Positions 33,640 through 42,444 of a stretch of DNA of 64,000 bases are shown here, piece after piece. Each line of letters starts with the position of its first letter. Position 1 is the first letter of the stretch. Source of the DNA: Paenibacillus catalpae (GTDB lineage Bacteria; Bacillota; Bacilli; Paenibacillales; Paenibacillaceae); assembly GCF_900112695.1 (NCBI RefSeq), contig NZ_FOMT01000006.1, forward strand, positions 310,001 through 374,000, given 5' to 3'. The translations under genes and the position numbers were made by a program. The notes below the pieces were generated by a model. That model was not told the origin of the DNA, did not search any database, and worked only from the letters and a program-made list of their open reading frames with translations.

Positions 33640-34268
33640 TAATAGGCTATACCTGCCCGGGCTCGCGAATATTGCTCGCTGAACAGCTGGGCATAGGCAA
33701 ATGCAGCGGTATCGCCGGTTGTTATCCTCGCGCCGTTCTCCGGCAAATAGTTATGCTCTACCCGGTAGCCTCCTTCAGCCGGGCCGTCAGGTAGATAAGT
33801 CGGGCAGACCAGTGTCCAATCGAGCCCCGATTCTTCCAATAAACGAAATGCCGCATGATGCTCCTCGGCAGCCCGCGTGAGAGTTCGCCTCGATTCGCTG
33901 GATTGATAGCGGAGCAGCCCCGGTTCAACCCGGCTGTCCAGTACCCCCGCAGTGCCAATGGCCACAATTCGTTTGATCCCGAGCTGCTTCATCGAAGCCA
34001 GAATTAGAGGCAAGCTGTCAGACAGAACAGATCCGCCGTCAGTGCTTAATGCGCTGATGACGGCATCCGCTCCCTGCAAAGTTTTGCGAATGGCCTCCAC
34101 CTGAACCGCATTCCCTTCCACAATCTTTAACGAGGCATTCCTTTCGGCCAAGTTTTTTAACTTTTCCGGTGTTCTCGCAAGAGCTGTAACGGTATGTCCA
34201 TCCTCCAGGGAATGGGCGCAAATCAAGTGTCCGACCCTTCCTGTCGCTCCAAAAATAGCAATGTTCAT
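33639..34268 (-). CDS. NAD(P)-binding SDR-like oxidoreductase
   Basis: A 209-residue atypical short-chain dehydrogenase (NmrA/flavin-reductase-like 'NAD(P)H-binding' family). N-terminal GATGRVGHLIC is the nucleotide loop, ARTPEKL supplies the phosphate-contacting Arg, VEGNAV and AVISALS follow the Rossmann order, and DWTLVCPTYLPDG matches family blocks. It may reduce a quinone- or flavin-like substrate; unproven. The gene converges on the peroxidase gene and its stop lies at the end of that terminator. Confidence 0.85.
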   Translation of the reverse strand: MNIAIFGATGRVGHLICAHSLEDGHTVTALARTPEKLKNLAERNASLKIVEGNAVQVEAIRKTLQGADAVISALSTDGGSVLSDSLPLILASMKQLGIKRIVAIGTAGVLDSRVEPGLLRYQSSESRRTLTRAAEEHHAAFRLLEESGLDWTLVCPTYLPDGPAEGGYRVEHNYLPENGARITTGDTAAFAYAQLFSEQYSRARAGIAY

Positions 34269-34441
34269 TTCTTCACCGTCCCTATATAATAGAGTTTACA
34301 TTAAAATTTTATCATAATGGAGCAACATTCCAGCTATAAACTGCGTTTAGTAGGAGTACTAGGCAGCAGCTTTTTTTTTTCGTTTGCTGTCCAGTATTTG
34401 TAAAACAATGAAATAGATTGATATTTAGGGGGAAGTAAGGC

Positions 34442-35659
34442 ATGTTTAAGGTCCGTTTAACACTATGGACGAACTTTATTCTACTCATTTTATGTCTAAT
34501 GCTCATTGCAGTTTCATGTTCCGTTCCGAAAGGCAATACACCGGTCAGCTTTTACGTCAATGGGGAAAAGGTTAAGAAGCCGCCGGCCGTGGATATGGTC
34601 GACGGGGAACCGATGGTGCCGGCCTCCTTCCTGGAAACGACCTTTCAGTCGAAGCTGGAATGGACGCTGAAGGATCCGGGGAGCAGCGGGGTTTATTATT
34701 CCGATAAAGTTGCCGTTCTGATGTACCATGATTTAATTGGAACATCCGTAAAGAAAACAATGATAAAAGGCGCGGAGGCAGAATCCGCCATTCCGATGGA
34801 TGTATTCAAGGAACAGATGGAGCTGCTTAAGGCAGATGGATTCCATATAATCACAATCGATCAATATGCTGATTTTATCGAAAATAAAGGCAATGTTCCG
34901 GACAATGCGGTATTGCTCACGTTTGACGACGGTTATGAAAGCTTTTATACGGAAGCTTTTCCGGTTCTGAAGGAGCATGGTTACCCTGCCGTTAATTTCG
35001 TTATCGGCTCGGGCGCGGATAATGCGGCCAATCCAAAGCAAAAGGCCCGTCCAAAGATGACGTGGGACCAGATGCGGGAAATGCAGAAGTCGGGCATGTC
35101 TTTCTATAATCATACATACGACAGTCACAAATACGGCGTGATGCGTGCCGATGGCTTAACGAAGCCCGTGCTGACGCGTCATCAATATTTGAAGAAAGAG
35201 AAGCGCGTCGAGACGGACGAGGAGTACCATGCCCGCGTGAAGACGGATCTGGAGAAAGCCGAGCAGCGTCTCAAAGAAGAGCTGGGCAACACAAGAGGCG
35301 TTATCGCTTTCCCTTACGGGGCATATAATGCCGAGGTGCTGGATATTCTGAAGGAAGTGGGCATCTCCATCTCCTTCACCGTGAAAGAAGGGATTAACGG
35401 CCGAGGGCAGACGAACGGCTTCCGCTTGAACGGTGCGAGGGCAGGCGAATCCGCGAAGCAGCTGCTCGAGAAGCTGAAGGCGCTGGATCTGAATGAAGCG
35501 GCGGTTACGGTTCATGTGGACGGCAAGGAAGCGGCATTCAAGGAACAGCCGTACAAAGGGCCAAACGGCGTCATGATCCCGCTGAAGGAATACTGCAAGA
35601 TGAAAGGCATGAAGCTGCACGTTAGCAAGTGGAAGAAGCAATACAAAATCACGGCTTAA
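34442..35659 (+). CDS. Exported polysaccharide deacetylase (CE4-type)
   Basis: A 405-residue protein with an N-terminal signal or membrane segment ending IAVSC (possible lipoprotein Cys near 29). Residues about 35-85 look like a copper-amine-oxidase N-type substrate or wall-binding module (VSFYVNGEKVKKPPAVDMVDGEPMVPASFL). The NodB-like domain follows: VLMYHDLIG, catalytic LLTFDDGYESFYTEAF, metal pair HTYDSH, and FPYGAYN. It should deacetylate N-acetylated glycans outside the membrane. C-terminal residues 350-405 resemble a second COAN-type segment. The start follows AGGGGGAAG. Confidence 0.87.
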   Translation: MFKVRLTLWTNFILLILCLMLIAVSCSVPKGNTPVSFYVNGEKVKKPPAVDMVDGEPMVPASFLETTFQSKLEWTLKDPGSSGVYYSDKVAVLMYHDLIGTSVKKTMIKGAEAESAIPMDVFKEQMELLKADGFHIITIDQYADFIENKGNVPDNAVLLTFDDGYESFYTEAFPVLKEHGYPAVNFVIGSGADNAANPKQKARPKMTWDQMREMQKSGMSFYNHTYDSHKYGVMRADGLTKPVLTRHQYLKKEKRVETDEEYHARVKTDLEKAEQRLKEELGNTRGVIAFPYGAYNAEVLDILKEVGISISFTVKEGINGRGQTNGFRLNGARAGESAKQLLEKLKALDLNEAAVTVHVDGKEAAFKEQPYKGPNGVMIPLKEYCKMKGMKLHVSKWKKQYKITA

Positions 35660-35682
35660 TAATGAACTCATAAACATATTAG

Positions 35683-35730
35683 CTGTATTCCCGGTCCAGT
35701 TAGGTCCAGGGATGCGGCTTTTTTTATTTC
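35683..35730 (+). terminator. Terminator of the deacetylase gene
   Basis: An imperfect stem (AGCTGTATTCCCGG with a CC.GGG...GCGGCT partner) followed by seven T. Confidence 0.55.
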
Positions 35731-35935
35731 TAAGCATTATCATTGTTGTTTCATAAATAGGGCTTGGAATGCTCCGGGATTCACTGGGAATCCTTTTCTG
35801 CCGGGATATTCGCTTCTTGGAGCAACAAATAATAACCGCATAGTCAAATATAGTTCGACAGCATTCGAGTGGGGGATTTTAAAGGGGGAATCTCAAGACC
35901 TAAAGAAAACCTACCTCATATCCTAAGTTCACACA

Positions 35936-35964
35936 TTGTAAGGGTTTGCAGATTTCAAGATAAT
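35936..35964 (+). promoter_or_regulatory. Promoter of the second sugar importer
   Basis: TTGTAA, 17 bases, GATAAT, 30 bases before the binding-protein start. The -10 is good and the -35 moderate, which would suit an activator such as the YesN-type regulator encoded downstream. Confidence 0.5.
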
Positions 35965-35994
35965 AAGAGCATAACAAACAAGGGGGATAAACAA

Positions 35995-37359
35995 ATGGCT
36001 AAAATGAATATGAAGAGCATTCTTGGTCTTGTACTTACAGGTTCCTTGGCAATCAGCTTGACAGCTTGCGGCTCTAACAGCAATAACGGCGGCAACTCGG
36101 AAGCTTCCAATAATGCAGGTGCAACTAACGCTGCTACAGAGAAACCGGCGAGCAACGAAAAAATCACAATCACTTTCCAAAACATTTACCCAGATCCAAC
36201 CGATCCGAAGCACAACATGATGAAGAAGATTGTAGACCAATACCAATCCGAGCATCCTAACGTGAAGATTGAGCTGGACTCCCTAAATACAGACCAACAG
36301 AAACAAAAGCTTAAAACACAAGCAGCTTCGAAAGAAGTGCCGGACATCACCATCGTTAACCCGGCAGCACAAATGCAGCCGTACGTTGATGCAGGACTGT
36401 TCGCGCCGCTGAACGACATGGTTGAGCAAAACGGCCTGAAAGATACATTCCAAGACGGCGTTCTTGATTTCTATACGTTCGACAATAACCTGTACGCATT
36501 GCCAGACGGCAACAACATCGGCGTTGTTTACTACAACAAAGAGCTTTTCGAGCAAGCAGGCATTACAAAAACTCCTGAGACATTCGAAGAAATGGTCGAA
36601 GACGTAAAAACATTGAAGGCTAAAGGCATTCAGCCAATGGCAATCGGTGAAAAAGATACTTGGACCGGTTCGTTCCTGTTCATGAACGTCCTGCTCCGCA
36701 CAAACGGCGGCCCTGGCTTCCTGTCTGACGTTGTAGCCGGCAAGAAAACATTCGAAGATCCAGCATTCGTTGAAGCTGTAGACGCTATGCAAAACCTGAT
36801 CCAAGCAGGCGCATTCCAAGAAGGCGTTACATCTTTCGACTATAACGCTGGCGAGAACCTGTTCAAAACCGGTAAAGCTGCCATGTACTACATGGGCTCG
36901 TGGGCAACTGGCGGTATCGAAACATCTGAAGCTGTAAAAGGTAAAGTAGGCGTATTCAAATTCCCTACTGTAAACGGCAAAGGCGACGCTAACCAATTCA
37001 TGCTTGCTCCAGGTTCCGCATTCGCGATCTCTGCAGACAGCAAACACCTGCAAGAAACAAAAGATTTCCTGAACTACTTCATGCTGAACTTCCCTAAAGA
37101 AGCATTCGCAGTTAAAGGCGCTGTAGGTTTGGCTCAAAAAGTGGACGGCGACTTCAAAGCAGCCGGCTACTCCGATATGGCGATCAACGTTCTGGATCTG
37201 TTCAAAGAAGTTAAAGGCGGCGACCTCGCGTTCGATAATACGATGAACCCTGGTACAGCTCAAGGTCACTTGACTTCCATCCAAAACATCTTCGTTCAGA
37301 AGAAAGATTCCGCTGAAGTTGCAAAAGAGCATCAAACGGCTTACGAAAGCAACAAATAA
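35995..37359 (+). CDS. Sugar-binding lipoprotein of ABC importer
   Basis: A 454-residue family 1 extracellular solute-binding protein. The signal ends SLTACGSN (lipobox TAC, Cys near 24), followed by an Asn/Gly/Ala/Thr linker and the binding lobes (TDQQKQKLKTQAASKEVPDITIVNPAAQ, YYNKELFEQAGITKTPETFEEMVE, MYYMGSWATGGI). It captures a sugar outside and feeds the two permeases that follow. AAGGGGG precedes ATG 35995; the longer frame from 35869 crosses the promoter. Codon use is strikingly different from neighbours (AAA, GAA, GCA, AAC, TTC favoured), a sign of high expression. A strong hairpin lies after the stop. Confidence 0.93.
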   Translation: MAKMNMKSILGLVLTGSLAISLTACGSNSNNGGNSEASNNAGATNAATEKPASNEKITITFQNIYPDPTDPKHNMMKKIVDQYQSEHPNVKIELDSLNTDQQKQKLKTQAASKEVPDITIVNPAAQMQPYVDAGLFAPLNDMVEQNGLKDTFQDGVLDFYTFDNNLYALPDGNNIGVVYYNKELFEQAGITKTPETFEEMVEDVKTLKAKGIQPMAIGEKDTWTGSFLFMNVLLRTNGGPGFLSDVVAGKKTFEDPAFVEAVDAMQNLIQAGAFQEGVTSFDYNAGENLFKTGKAAMYYMGSWATGGIETSEAVKGKVGVFKFPTVNGKGDANQFMLAPGSAFAISADSKHLQETKDFLNYFMLNFPKEAFAVKGAVGLAQKVDGDFKAAGYSDMAINVLDLFKEVKGGDLAFDNTMNPGTAQGHLTSIQNIFVQKKDSAEVAKEHQTAYESNK

Positions 37360-37400
37360 GCTTTAACCAACAGATAAAAATATAAAAAGCTACACACGGT

Positions 37401-37436
37401 TGCGAAAGGGATTCTCTCCCAGGAATTCCTTTCGCA
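37401..37436 (+). other. Hairpin between binding-protein and permease genes
   Basis: TGCGAAAGGGATTC and GAATTCCTTTCGCA form a 14-base stem with one mismatch and an 8-base loop. No T run follows. Such hairpins commonly protect the abundant binding-protein message and lower expression of the permeases. Confidence 0.8.
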
Positions 37437-37478
37437 GCTATGTTTATAACAGCTAATAAAGATAGGAGGGCACACGAG

Positions 37479-38369
37479 ATGAACGTACTGAAGGTTTCGA
37501 AGTTAACGATAGCGCTGTTCGTGCTGCCGTGTTTGTTGCTCTATGTCTGCCTCGTATTTGTTCCAATCATCGTTTCCCTGTATACCAGCTTAATTGATTG
37601 GAACGGGATCGGCGAATCGAAATTTATCGGTCTGGAAAACTTTAAAGATTTGTTATTCCATGATAAAGTGTTTTGGCCCGCTGTACGCCATACGTTAATG
37701 TTTGCCGTATTTTCCATGCTTGAAATTCCAATCGCTTTGTTTGTCGCAATCTTACTTAGCCGCTTCGTCAAGAAGCCGAATTTCCTTGTATCCAGCTATT
37801 TTATGCCGGTAATTTTGTCGGTTGTTATTATCGGACAACTATGGAAAACAATCTACAACCCTGCGTCCATGGGCGGCATGCTTAACCAGGTTCTTGAGTG
37901 GGTAGGCCTTGGAAGCTTGCAGCAGCAGTGGTTGACAGATCCAGATATCGCGATGTACAGCTTGTACTTCGTAGCCTTGTGGCAATACCTTGGTTATCAC
38001 ACCCTCATTCAGTTCACGGGTATTCAGAACATTCCGTCGGATATTTATGAAGCAGCCAAAATTGATGGCGCTGAAGGCTTGAAAGCTGACTGGCATATTA
38101 CATTGCCAATGAACGTTCCGATCTTCAAAATCTCGATTGTCCTTGCCTTTATCGGCTCTCTTCAATCGTTCGACATGATTATGGTAATGACAGGCGGCGG
38201 TCCTGGTAACGCAACGGACGTTATCGCGACGCATATGTACAGAATGTCAATCTTGTCGATGAAATATGGATACGGAAGTGCCATTGCAGCCATTCTGGTT
38301 GTAGTTTGCCTTGTCGCAACAGTGGTTATCAACTATGGATTCAACCGTCTGGAACGGAAATACACGTAA
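37479..38369 (+). CDS. Sugar ABC importer permease, MalF/UgpA type
   Basis: A 296-residue membrane subunit with about six helices, TM1 LTIALFVLPCLLLYVCLVFVP, and the EAA loop IYEAAKIDGAEGLKADWHITLPM near residue 195. FDMIMVMTGGGPGNATDV is the usual MalF-type segment. AGGAGGG precedes ATG 37479; the longer frame overlaps the hairpin. It works with the next permease and, as usual, an ATPase encoded elsewhere. Confidence 0.92.
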   Translation: MNVLKVSKLTIALFVLPCLLLYVCLVFVPIIVSLYTSLIDWNGIGESKFIGLENFKDLLFHDKVFWPAVRHTLMFAVFSMLEIPIALFVAILLSRFVKKPNFLVSSYFMPVILSVVIIGQLWKTIYNPASMGGMLNQVLEWVGLGSLQQQWLTDPDIAMYSLYFVALWQYLGYHTLIQFTGIQNIPSDIYEAAKIDGAEGLKADWHITLPMNVPIFKISIVLAFIGSLQSFDMIMVMTGGGPGNATDVIATHMYRMSILSMKYGYGSAIAAILVVVCLVATVVINYGFNRLERKYT

Positions 38370-38387
38370 CGAAGGAGGGATACGACC

Positions 38388-39263
38388 ATGAGCCAAAGTA
38401 CACACACAGCAGTGTTGCCGAGCATTAAGCCGCAAAGAAAGTTTTCGATCGGGAAAACTCTCATGTGGGTTCTACTGGCGATTCTGTTAGTCACCCAATT
38501 GTATCCGCTCTTGTGGCTGGCTATCTACTCGTTAAAGACAAACGAAGAAATTTTGTCCGGACAATTTTTCGCTCTGCCGCATGTTCCGCAATGGAGCAAC
38601 TACAGTGCTGCGATGGAGTCGGGCAATTACGTTAAATACCTGTTTAACAGCTTGAAAGTTACCCTGATTACAATGGTAGGCGTTCTGTTCCTCAGCTCGC
38701 TTGTATCCTTTGCCATCAGCCGCTTCAAGTGGAAATACGGTCAGGCCGTGATGGTCATCTTCCTGATCGGAATGATGATCCCGATGCAGGCGACGCTTTT
38801 GCCGCTGATGATCATCTTCAAAAATCTCGATTTTCTGAATACGCATAAGGCGCTTATCTTCCCTTACATTGCATTCCAGACGCCAATCGCCGTATTTATT
38901 CTAAGCGGATTTATGAAGTCGATTCCTCACGAGATTGAAGAATCGGCGATCGTAGACGGAGCGGGAGTCTTCCGGATCTTCTGGAATATCGTCCTTCCGG
39001 TATCCGTTCCGCCAATGGTAACGGTTTGTATTCTGACCTTCATTAACATCTGGAATGAGTACATTCTGGCAGCAACATTTATCTCGAGTGAGCGTCTCAA
39101 AACATTGCCTTTCGGGGTATACAGCTTCGTCAGCCAATATTCGGTCAACTACGGAGCGATAGGTGCATTCCTCGTACTTGGTGCACTTCCGGTTATCGTG
39201 ATTTACTTCTTGCTCGCAGATAAGATTACAAAAGGTATGGTAGCAGGCGCGGTGAAGGGTTAA
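38388..39263 (+). CDS. Sugar ABC importer permease, MalG/UgpE type
   Basis: A 291-residue second membrane subunit, about six helices, EAA loop IEESAIVDGAGVFRIFWNIVLPVS near residue 185, and a C-terminal KGMVAGAVKG typical of MalG-type permeases. GAAGGAGGG precedes the start, 18 bases after the previous stop, so the two are co-translated. The pair faces the binding protein at 36 kb. Sugar unknown. Confidence 0.93.
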   Translation: MSQSTHTAVLPSIKPQRKFSIGKTLMWVLLAILLVTQLYPLLWLAIYSLKTNEEILSGQFFALPHVPQWSNYSAAMESGNYVKYLFNSLKVTLITMVGVLFLSSLVSFAISRFKWKYGQAVMVIFLIGMMIPMQATLLPLMIIFKNLDFLNTHKALIFPYIAFQTPIAVFILSGFMKSIPHEIEESAIVDGAGVFRIFWNIVLPVSVPPMVTVCILTFINIWNEYILAATFISSERLKTLPFGVYSFVSQYSVNYGAIGAFLVLGALPVIVIYFLLADKITKGMVAGAVKG

Positions 39264-39319
39264 GACCCTTCTCCGCTTTTTTCTGTTTGTGTTACAATAA
39301 GCAAATGAGGATACAGACT

Positions 39320-39367
39320 TAAGGCTTACGAAGTAGAATGATCACAGATAATTCTTTTAGGAGGAGC
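39320..39367 (+). repeat. Partial copy of the intergenic element seen at 26.4 kb
   Basis: GCTTACGAAGTA (39324) is identical to 26446-26457 and is followed in both places by ATGATCACA- or GATCATCACA-like sequence, then by AATTC and TTTAGGAGG. Here the GC-rich hairpin is missing and the element ends in the ribosome site of the kinase gene. Confidence 0.5.
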
Positions 39368-39371
39368 AAAG

Positions 39372-41216
39372 TTGGCGCGTTACAGGGGAATGCACTCTAT
39401 CCAGAATCGATTATTTCTACTGCTGTTCTCTTCGATGATGACCCTTCTTATCCTGGTCAGCTTCCTCTATTATCAGAAGACGACCCAAATCATTCACTCG
39501 AAGATCAGTGATCTTGCCGAGAAGAACGTTTCGCAGACAGTTGGGCTGTTTGATCTGCTGCTTGAAGGTTATGACAGCGTGACCAAATCGCTGAACAGTA
39601 ACTACGAGCTGTCCCGGCTGCTTCTTGAAGCGGATAAAGAAACGAATATAAACGTCAGTGTCATGAATGAACGGGCGATTACAAATATAATCGGTGCCGC
39701 ATACTATTCGCGAGATGATATTGTAGGCATTCACGTTATGACGAAGGGCGGCAAGCTGTACAATTATGAGCGGCGGTTCGCCGGTCTGGTGGATCAGGAT
39801 TACCGCTCGGCTGATTGGTACAAAAAGCTTGTAGATTCTAAGGGCGAGATGGTATGGCTTGGTCTCTCGAAGGGCTCGGTTTTGAACAGTATACTTCAGG
39901 AGCCTGTCTTTATATTCGGGCGGCAGTTATACGATCTGACGAATTACAAGCCGGTTGGCATTGTGCTGATCGAGACCGACCCTAAGCCTATCCTGGCCGC
40001 ATTATCCAATGCGTCAATTAGTCCAAACAGCCGCGTGTTTATTGTGAACAATAATAACGATATTATTGCATCTACGGATGAGCAGAAGGATAATCTGTCG
40101 ATGGAAGCGAATGCGGACAAGCAGCTCCCGGCACCGTCCTTCAGCAGACTGCCAAAGCCAAAAGGCGATGAGATAGTTGTCGATAATAATACCGATGATT
40201 TAATCGTCTCGGCTAATGCGGCCGTTGCCGACTGGACCGTGTTCGGGCTAACGCCCAAATCGGACATAAGTGAAGAGCTTGTCCAAACCAGGCTGTATCT
40301 GCTCGCCGTTATTATAGCCGTTATTTTGCTCTCGATTATGCTGGCGACTTTAATCTCCCGGAATATCTCTTCACCGCTGAAGCTCCTGATCCGGGAAATG
40401 AAGCAGGTTGAATTGGGTAATTTCAGAGGTTCGGTGGACGTCAAATCGTTCGAGGAAATTAACAGTCTGGTCTCGTCCTTTAACCGGATGGTTCATCGGA
40501 TGGATGAGCTGATTGAACGCATTACGCTGTCCTCGATCAGTGAGAAGAATGCGGAGCTGCAGGCCCTGCAGTCGCAGGTTAATCCGCATTTCCTGTACAA
40601 TACGCTGGATATGATCTATTGGATGCTGGATGAAAGGGAGAATGACAGACTCGGGCGAGTCATCCTGTCGTTATCCCATATGTTCCGTTACAGCAGCGAC
40701 TGGGAGGAAGCGTCGAAGACGACACTCCGCCAGGAACTGGAGCAGATGCGGCATTATATGACGATTATTGAGAATCGTTTGGTCGGTCGCGTGAGCACGG
40801 AGGTGCAGGTCGACAATATTTGGCTGGATGCGATCGTGCCGAAGATGACGATTCAGCCTATTATTGAGAACGCGGTGAAGAGTGGTCTGGAGCCTCTCGA
40901 CCGGCCGGGACTGCTAAGGGTATCTACGATTGCCGATGAAGAGGCGAACGAGCTGCGCATTGTTGTTGAGGATAACGGGGTAGGCATTGATGAGGAAGCT
41001 TTGAAGGAGCTGCAGGCCATGCTTCAGGATTCCGGGCCGGGCCGCAACTATAACGCTGCACAGGAAGGCCGTGGAAGAAGAGGAATTGGCCTGCCAAATG
41101 TGCACCGCCGTATTGTGCTGATGTACGGGGAGCCGTACGGTCTGAGAATTTCCAGTGAAGCAGGAAAAGGGACGACGGTTATTATCGCAATACCGCTGCC
41201 TGCAAGAGGAGGTTAA
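39372..41216 (+). CDS. Second YesM-type sensor histidine kinase
   Basis: A 614-residue membrane kinase started at TTG 39372, because AGGAGGAG lies at the right distance and the next ATG (39390) has no site. TM1 about 12-33, extracellular Cache-like sensor region to about 305, TM2 about 306-328, HAMP to about 380, then His_kinase with VNPHFLYNTLDM (His406), HATPase N box IIENAVKSGL and G box VEDNGVGID. It should sense an extracellular signal related to the importer just upstream and phosphorylate the next regulator. Confidence 0.92.
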   Translation: MARYRGMHSIQNRLFLLLFSSMMTLLILVSFLYYQKTTQIIHSKISDLAEKNVSQTVGLFDLLLEGYDSVTKSLNSNYELSRLLLEADKETNINVSVMNERAITNIIGAAYYSRDDIVGIHVMTKGGKLYNYERRFAGLVDQDYRSADWYKKLVDSKGEMVWLGLSKGSVLNSILQEPVFIFGRQLYDLTNYKPVGIVLIETDPKPILAALSNASISPNSRVFIVNNNNDIIASTDEQKDNLSMEANADKQLPAPSFSRLPKPKGDEIVVDNNTDDLIVSANAAVADWTVFGLTPKSDISEELVQTRLYLLAVIIAVILLSIMLATLISRNISSPLKLLIREMKQVELGNFRGSVDVKSFEEINSLVSSFNRMVHRMDELIERITLSSISEKNAELQALQSQVNPHFLYNTLDMIYWMLDERENDRLGRVILSLSHMFRYSSDWEEASKTTLRQELEQMRHYMTIIENRLVGRVSTEVQVDNIWLDAIVPKMTIQPIIENAVKSGLEPLDRPGLLRVSTIADEEANELRIVVEDNGVGIDEEALKELQAMLQDSGPGRNYNAAQEGRGRRGIGLPNVHRRIVLMYGEPYGLRISSEAGKGTTVIIAIPLPARGG

Positions 41217-41223
41217 ACGGGCG

Positions 41224-42411
41224 ATGAACATATTAATTGTGGATGACGAAACCGTCATACGGGATGGCATCAAGCGGACATTGGGCAACCGGTTTCCGGC
41301 ATACAGCACCTTTCTTGCTGTGAATGCCGAAGAAGCGGTTGCCCAGCTGCGCAAGCAGCGGATCGATATTGTGCTTACAGATATTCTGATGCCGGGCATG
41401 ACTGGACTTGAATTGATGAATTTGACCCGCAGCATGTATCCGCGAGTGAAGTGGGTTGTCATTTCCGCGTATTCGGAATTCAGCTATGCGCAGGAAGCGG
41501 TGCGGCTTGGGGCGAAGGACTATTTGCTCAAGCCGATCGGCAAGGAAGTGCTGGCGGAGATGATCCAGAAGATAAGCACAGAGATTGAGCATGAGCGGGA
41601 GTTCATGGAGGAAGCAGAGCTTCTGAAGATGAACCGCAATTACTTGCGGGAAGCCGTGTTCCAGCGCTGGGCACAAGGACTTGATATCGGGCGCTTTGAT
41701 ATGAAGCCGTTTATGGACAGCCATCCGCATTTCAATCTCATTATGGTCAAGATGGAGAGCGACAAGGTCGTGCAGCTTGAGCACTTCATGATCGAGAATG
41801 TGCTTGGCGAGCTGATCGAGAAGTATGGTCAAGGTTTCGTCACCATCTATGATAATAAAAGTCTTCTTGGTCTGGTTACTCTCCCGGAAGGCGGAACGAT
41901 GTCGGGGCTCCTGGAAGAGCTTCGTAAACACTTGATCAAATATTTGAGGGTTCCGTTCCAGATTATGCATACGGATGTGATTGAGGATATTGATGCTGTG
42001 CCGGGCGAAGTGCAGCGGATGCGCCAGGCTTCATCCACGCAGGTATATGAGCATTATGCTAGCGGGAGCGATCAGTCGATTGAGGTTGCGCTTCAATATA
42101 TCCGCACGCATTATCACGCCGATCTGTCGCTTGAGAAGGTTGCTGCCATTGTGTACCTGAATCCGGTCTACTTCAGCCAGCTGTTCAAGCAGAAGACGGG
42201 TTCCGGCTTTAAGGAATACGTAATTGGCCTGAGGCTGGAGCAGGCGAAGCAAATGCTGCTGAATCCGAAGCTGAAGCTCGCTGATGTTGCCGAGAGGATC
42301 GGCTACCAGGACATGCGTCACTTCTCCCAGCTGTTCCGCAAGAAGTACGGAGAGACGCCTTCCGAGTTCCGTCAGCGCCACCCTTTGGACGGCGTCGAGA
42401 AGCAAAATTAA
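41224..42411 (+). CDS. Second YesN-type AraC response regulator
   Basis: A 395-residue regulator: receiver domain with VDDET, phospho-acceptor Asp53 in VLTDILMPGM and Lys in YLLKPIGKE; short middle region; AraC-type DNA-binding C-terminus (VAAIVYLNPVYFSQLFKQKTGSGF and VAERIGYQDMRHFSQLFRKKYGETPSEFR). It is about 125 residues shorter than the YesN at 10.9 kb, mostly in the linker. AGGAGG precedes ATG 41224, 7 bases after the kinase stop. Probably activates the importer genes upstream. Confidence 0.92.
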   Translation: MNILIVDDETVIRDGIKRTLGNRFPAYSTFLAVNAEEAVAQLRKQRIDIVLTDILMPGMTGLELMNLTRSMYPRVKWVVISAYSEFSYAQEAVRLGAKDYLLKPIGKEVLAEMIQKISTEIEHEREFMEEAELLKMNRNYLREAVFQRWAQGLDIGRFDMKPFMDSHPHFNLIMVKMESDKVVQLEHFMIENVLGELIEKYGQGFVTIYDNKSLLGLVTLPEGGTMSGLLEELRKHLIKYLRVPFQIMHTDVIEDIDAVPGEVQRMRQASSTQVYEHYASGSDQSIEVALQYIRTHYHADLSLEKVAAIVYLNPVYFSQLFKQKTGSGFKEYVIGLRLEQAKQMLLNPKLKLADVAERIGYQDMRHFSQLFRKKYGETPSEFRQRHPLDGVEKQN

Positions 42412-42444
42412 TCTTATAGAGCATTGGATAGATGAGGGAGTCCT

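Larger units (their letters stand above)
35660..35994. other. Intergenic region before the second sugar importer
   Basis: 335 bases without a gene. It holds an imperfect hairpin ending in GGCTTTTTTTATT (about 35683-35730, terminator of the deacetylase gene), a small stem GGATTC/GAATCC at 35777-35793 followed by TTTTCTG, and a promoter at 35936-35964. I see no open frame with a ribosome site. Confidence 0.6.

Noticed and set aside
34371..34380. Run of ten T before the deacetylase gene
   Set aside because: The flanking AGCAGC/GCTGT could pair only across the run, so it is not a terminator; no gene frame crosses it, so slippage control is unlikely.
36283..37335. 350-codon minus-strand open frame
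   Set aside because: It is antisense to the binding-protein gene and arises from its strong codon bias; composition (Cys/Phe/Val-rich) is not natural.
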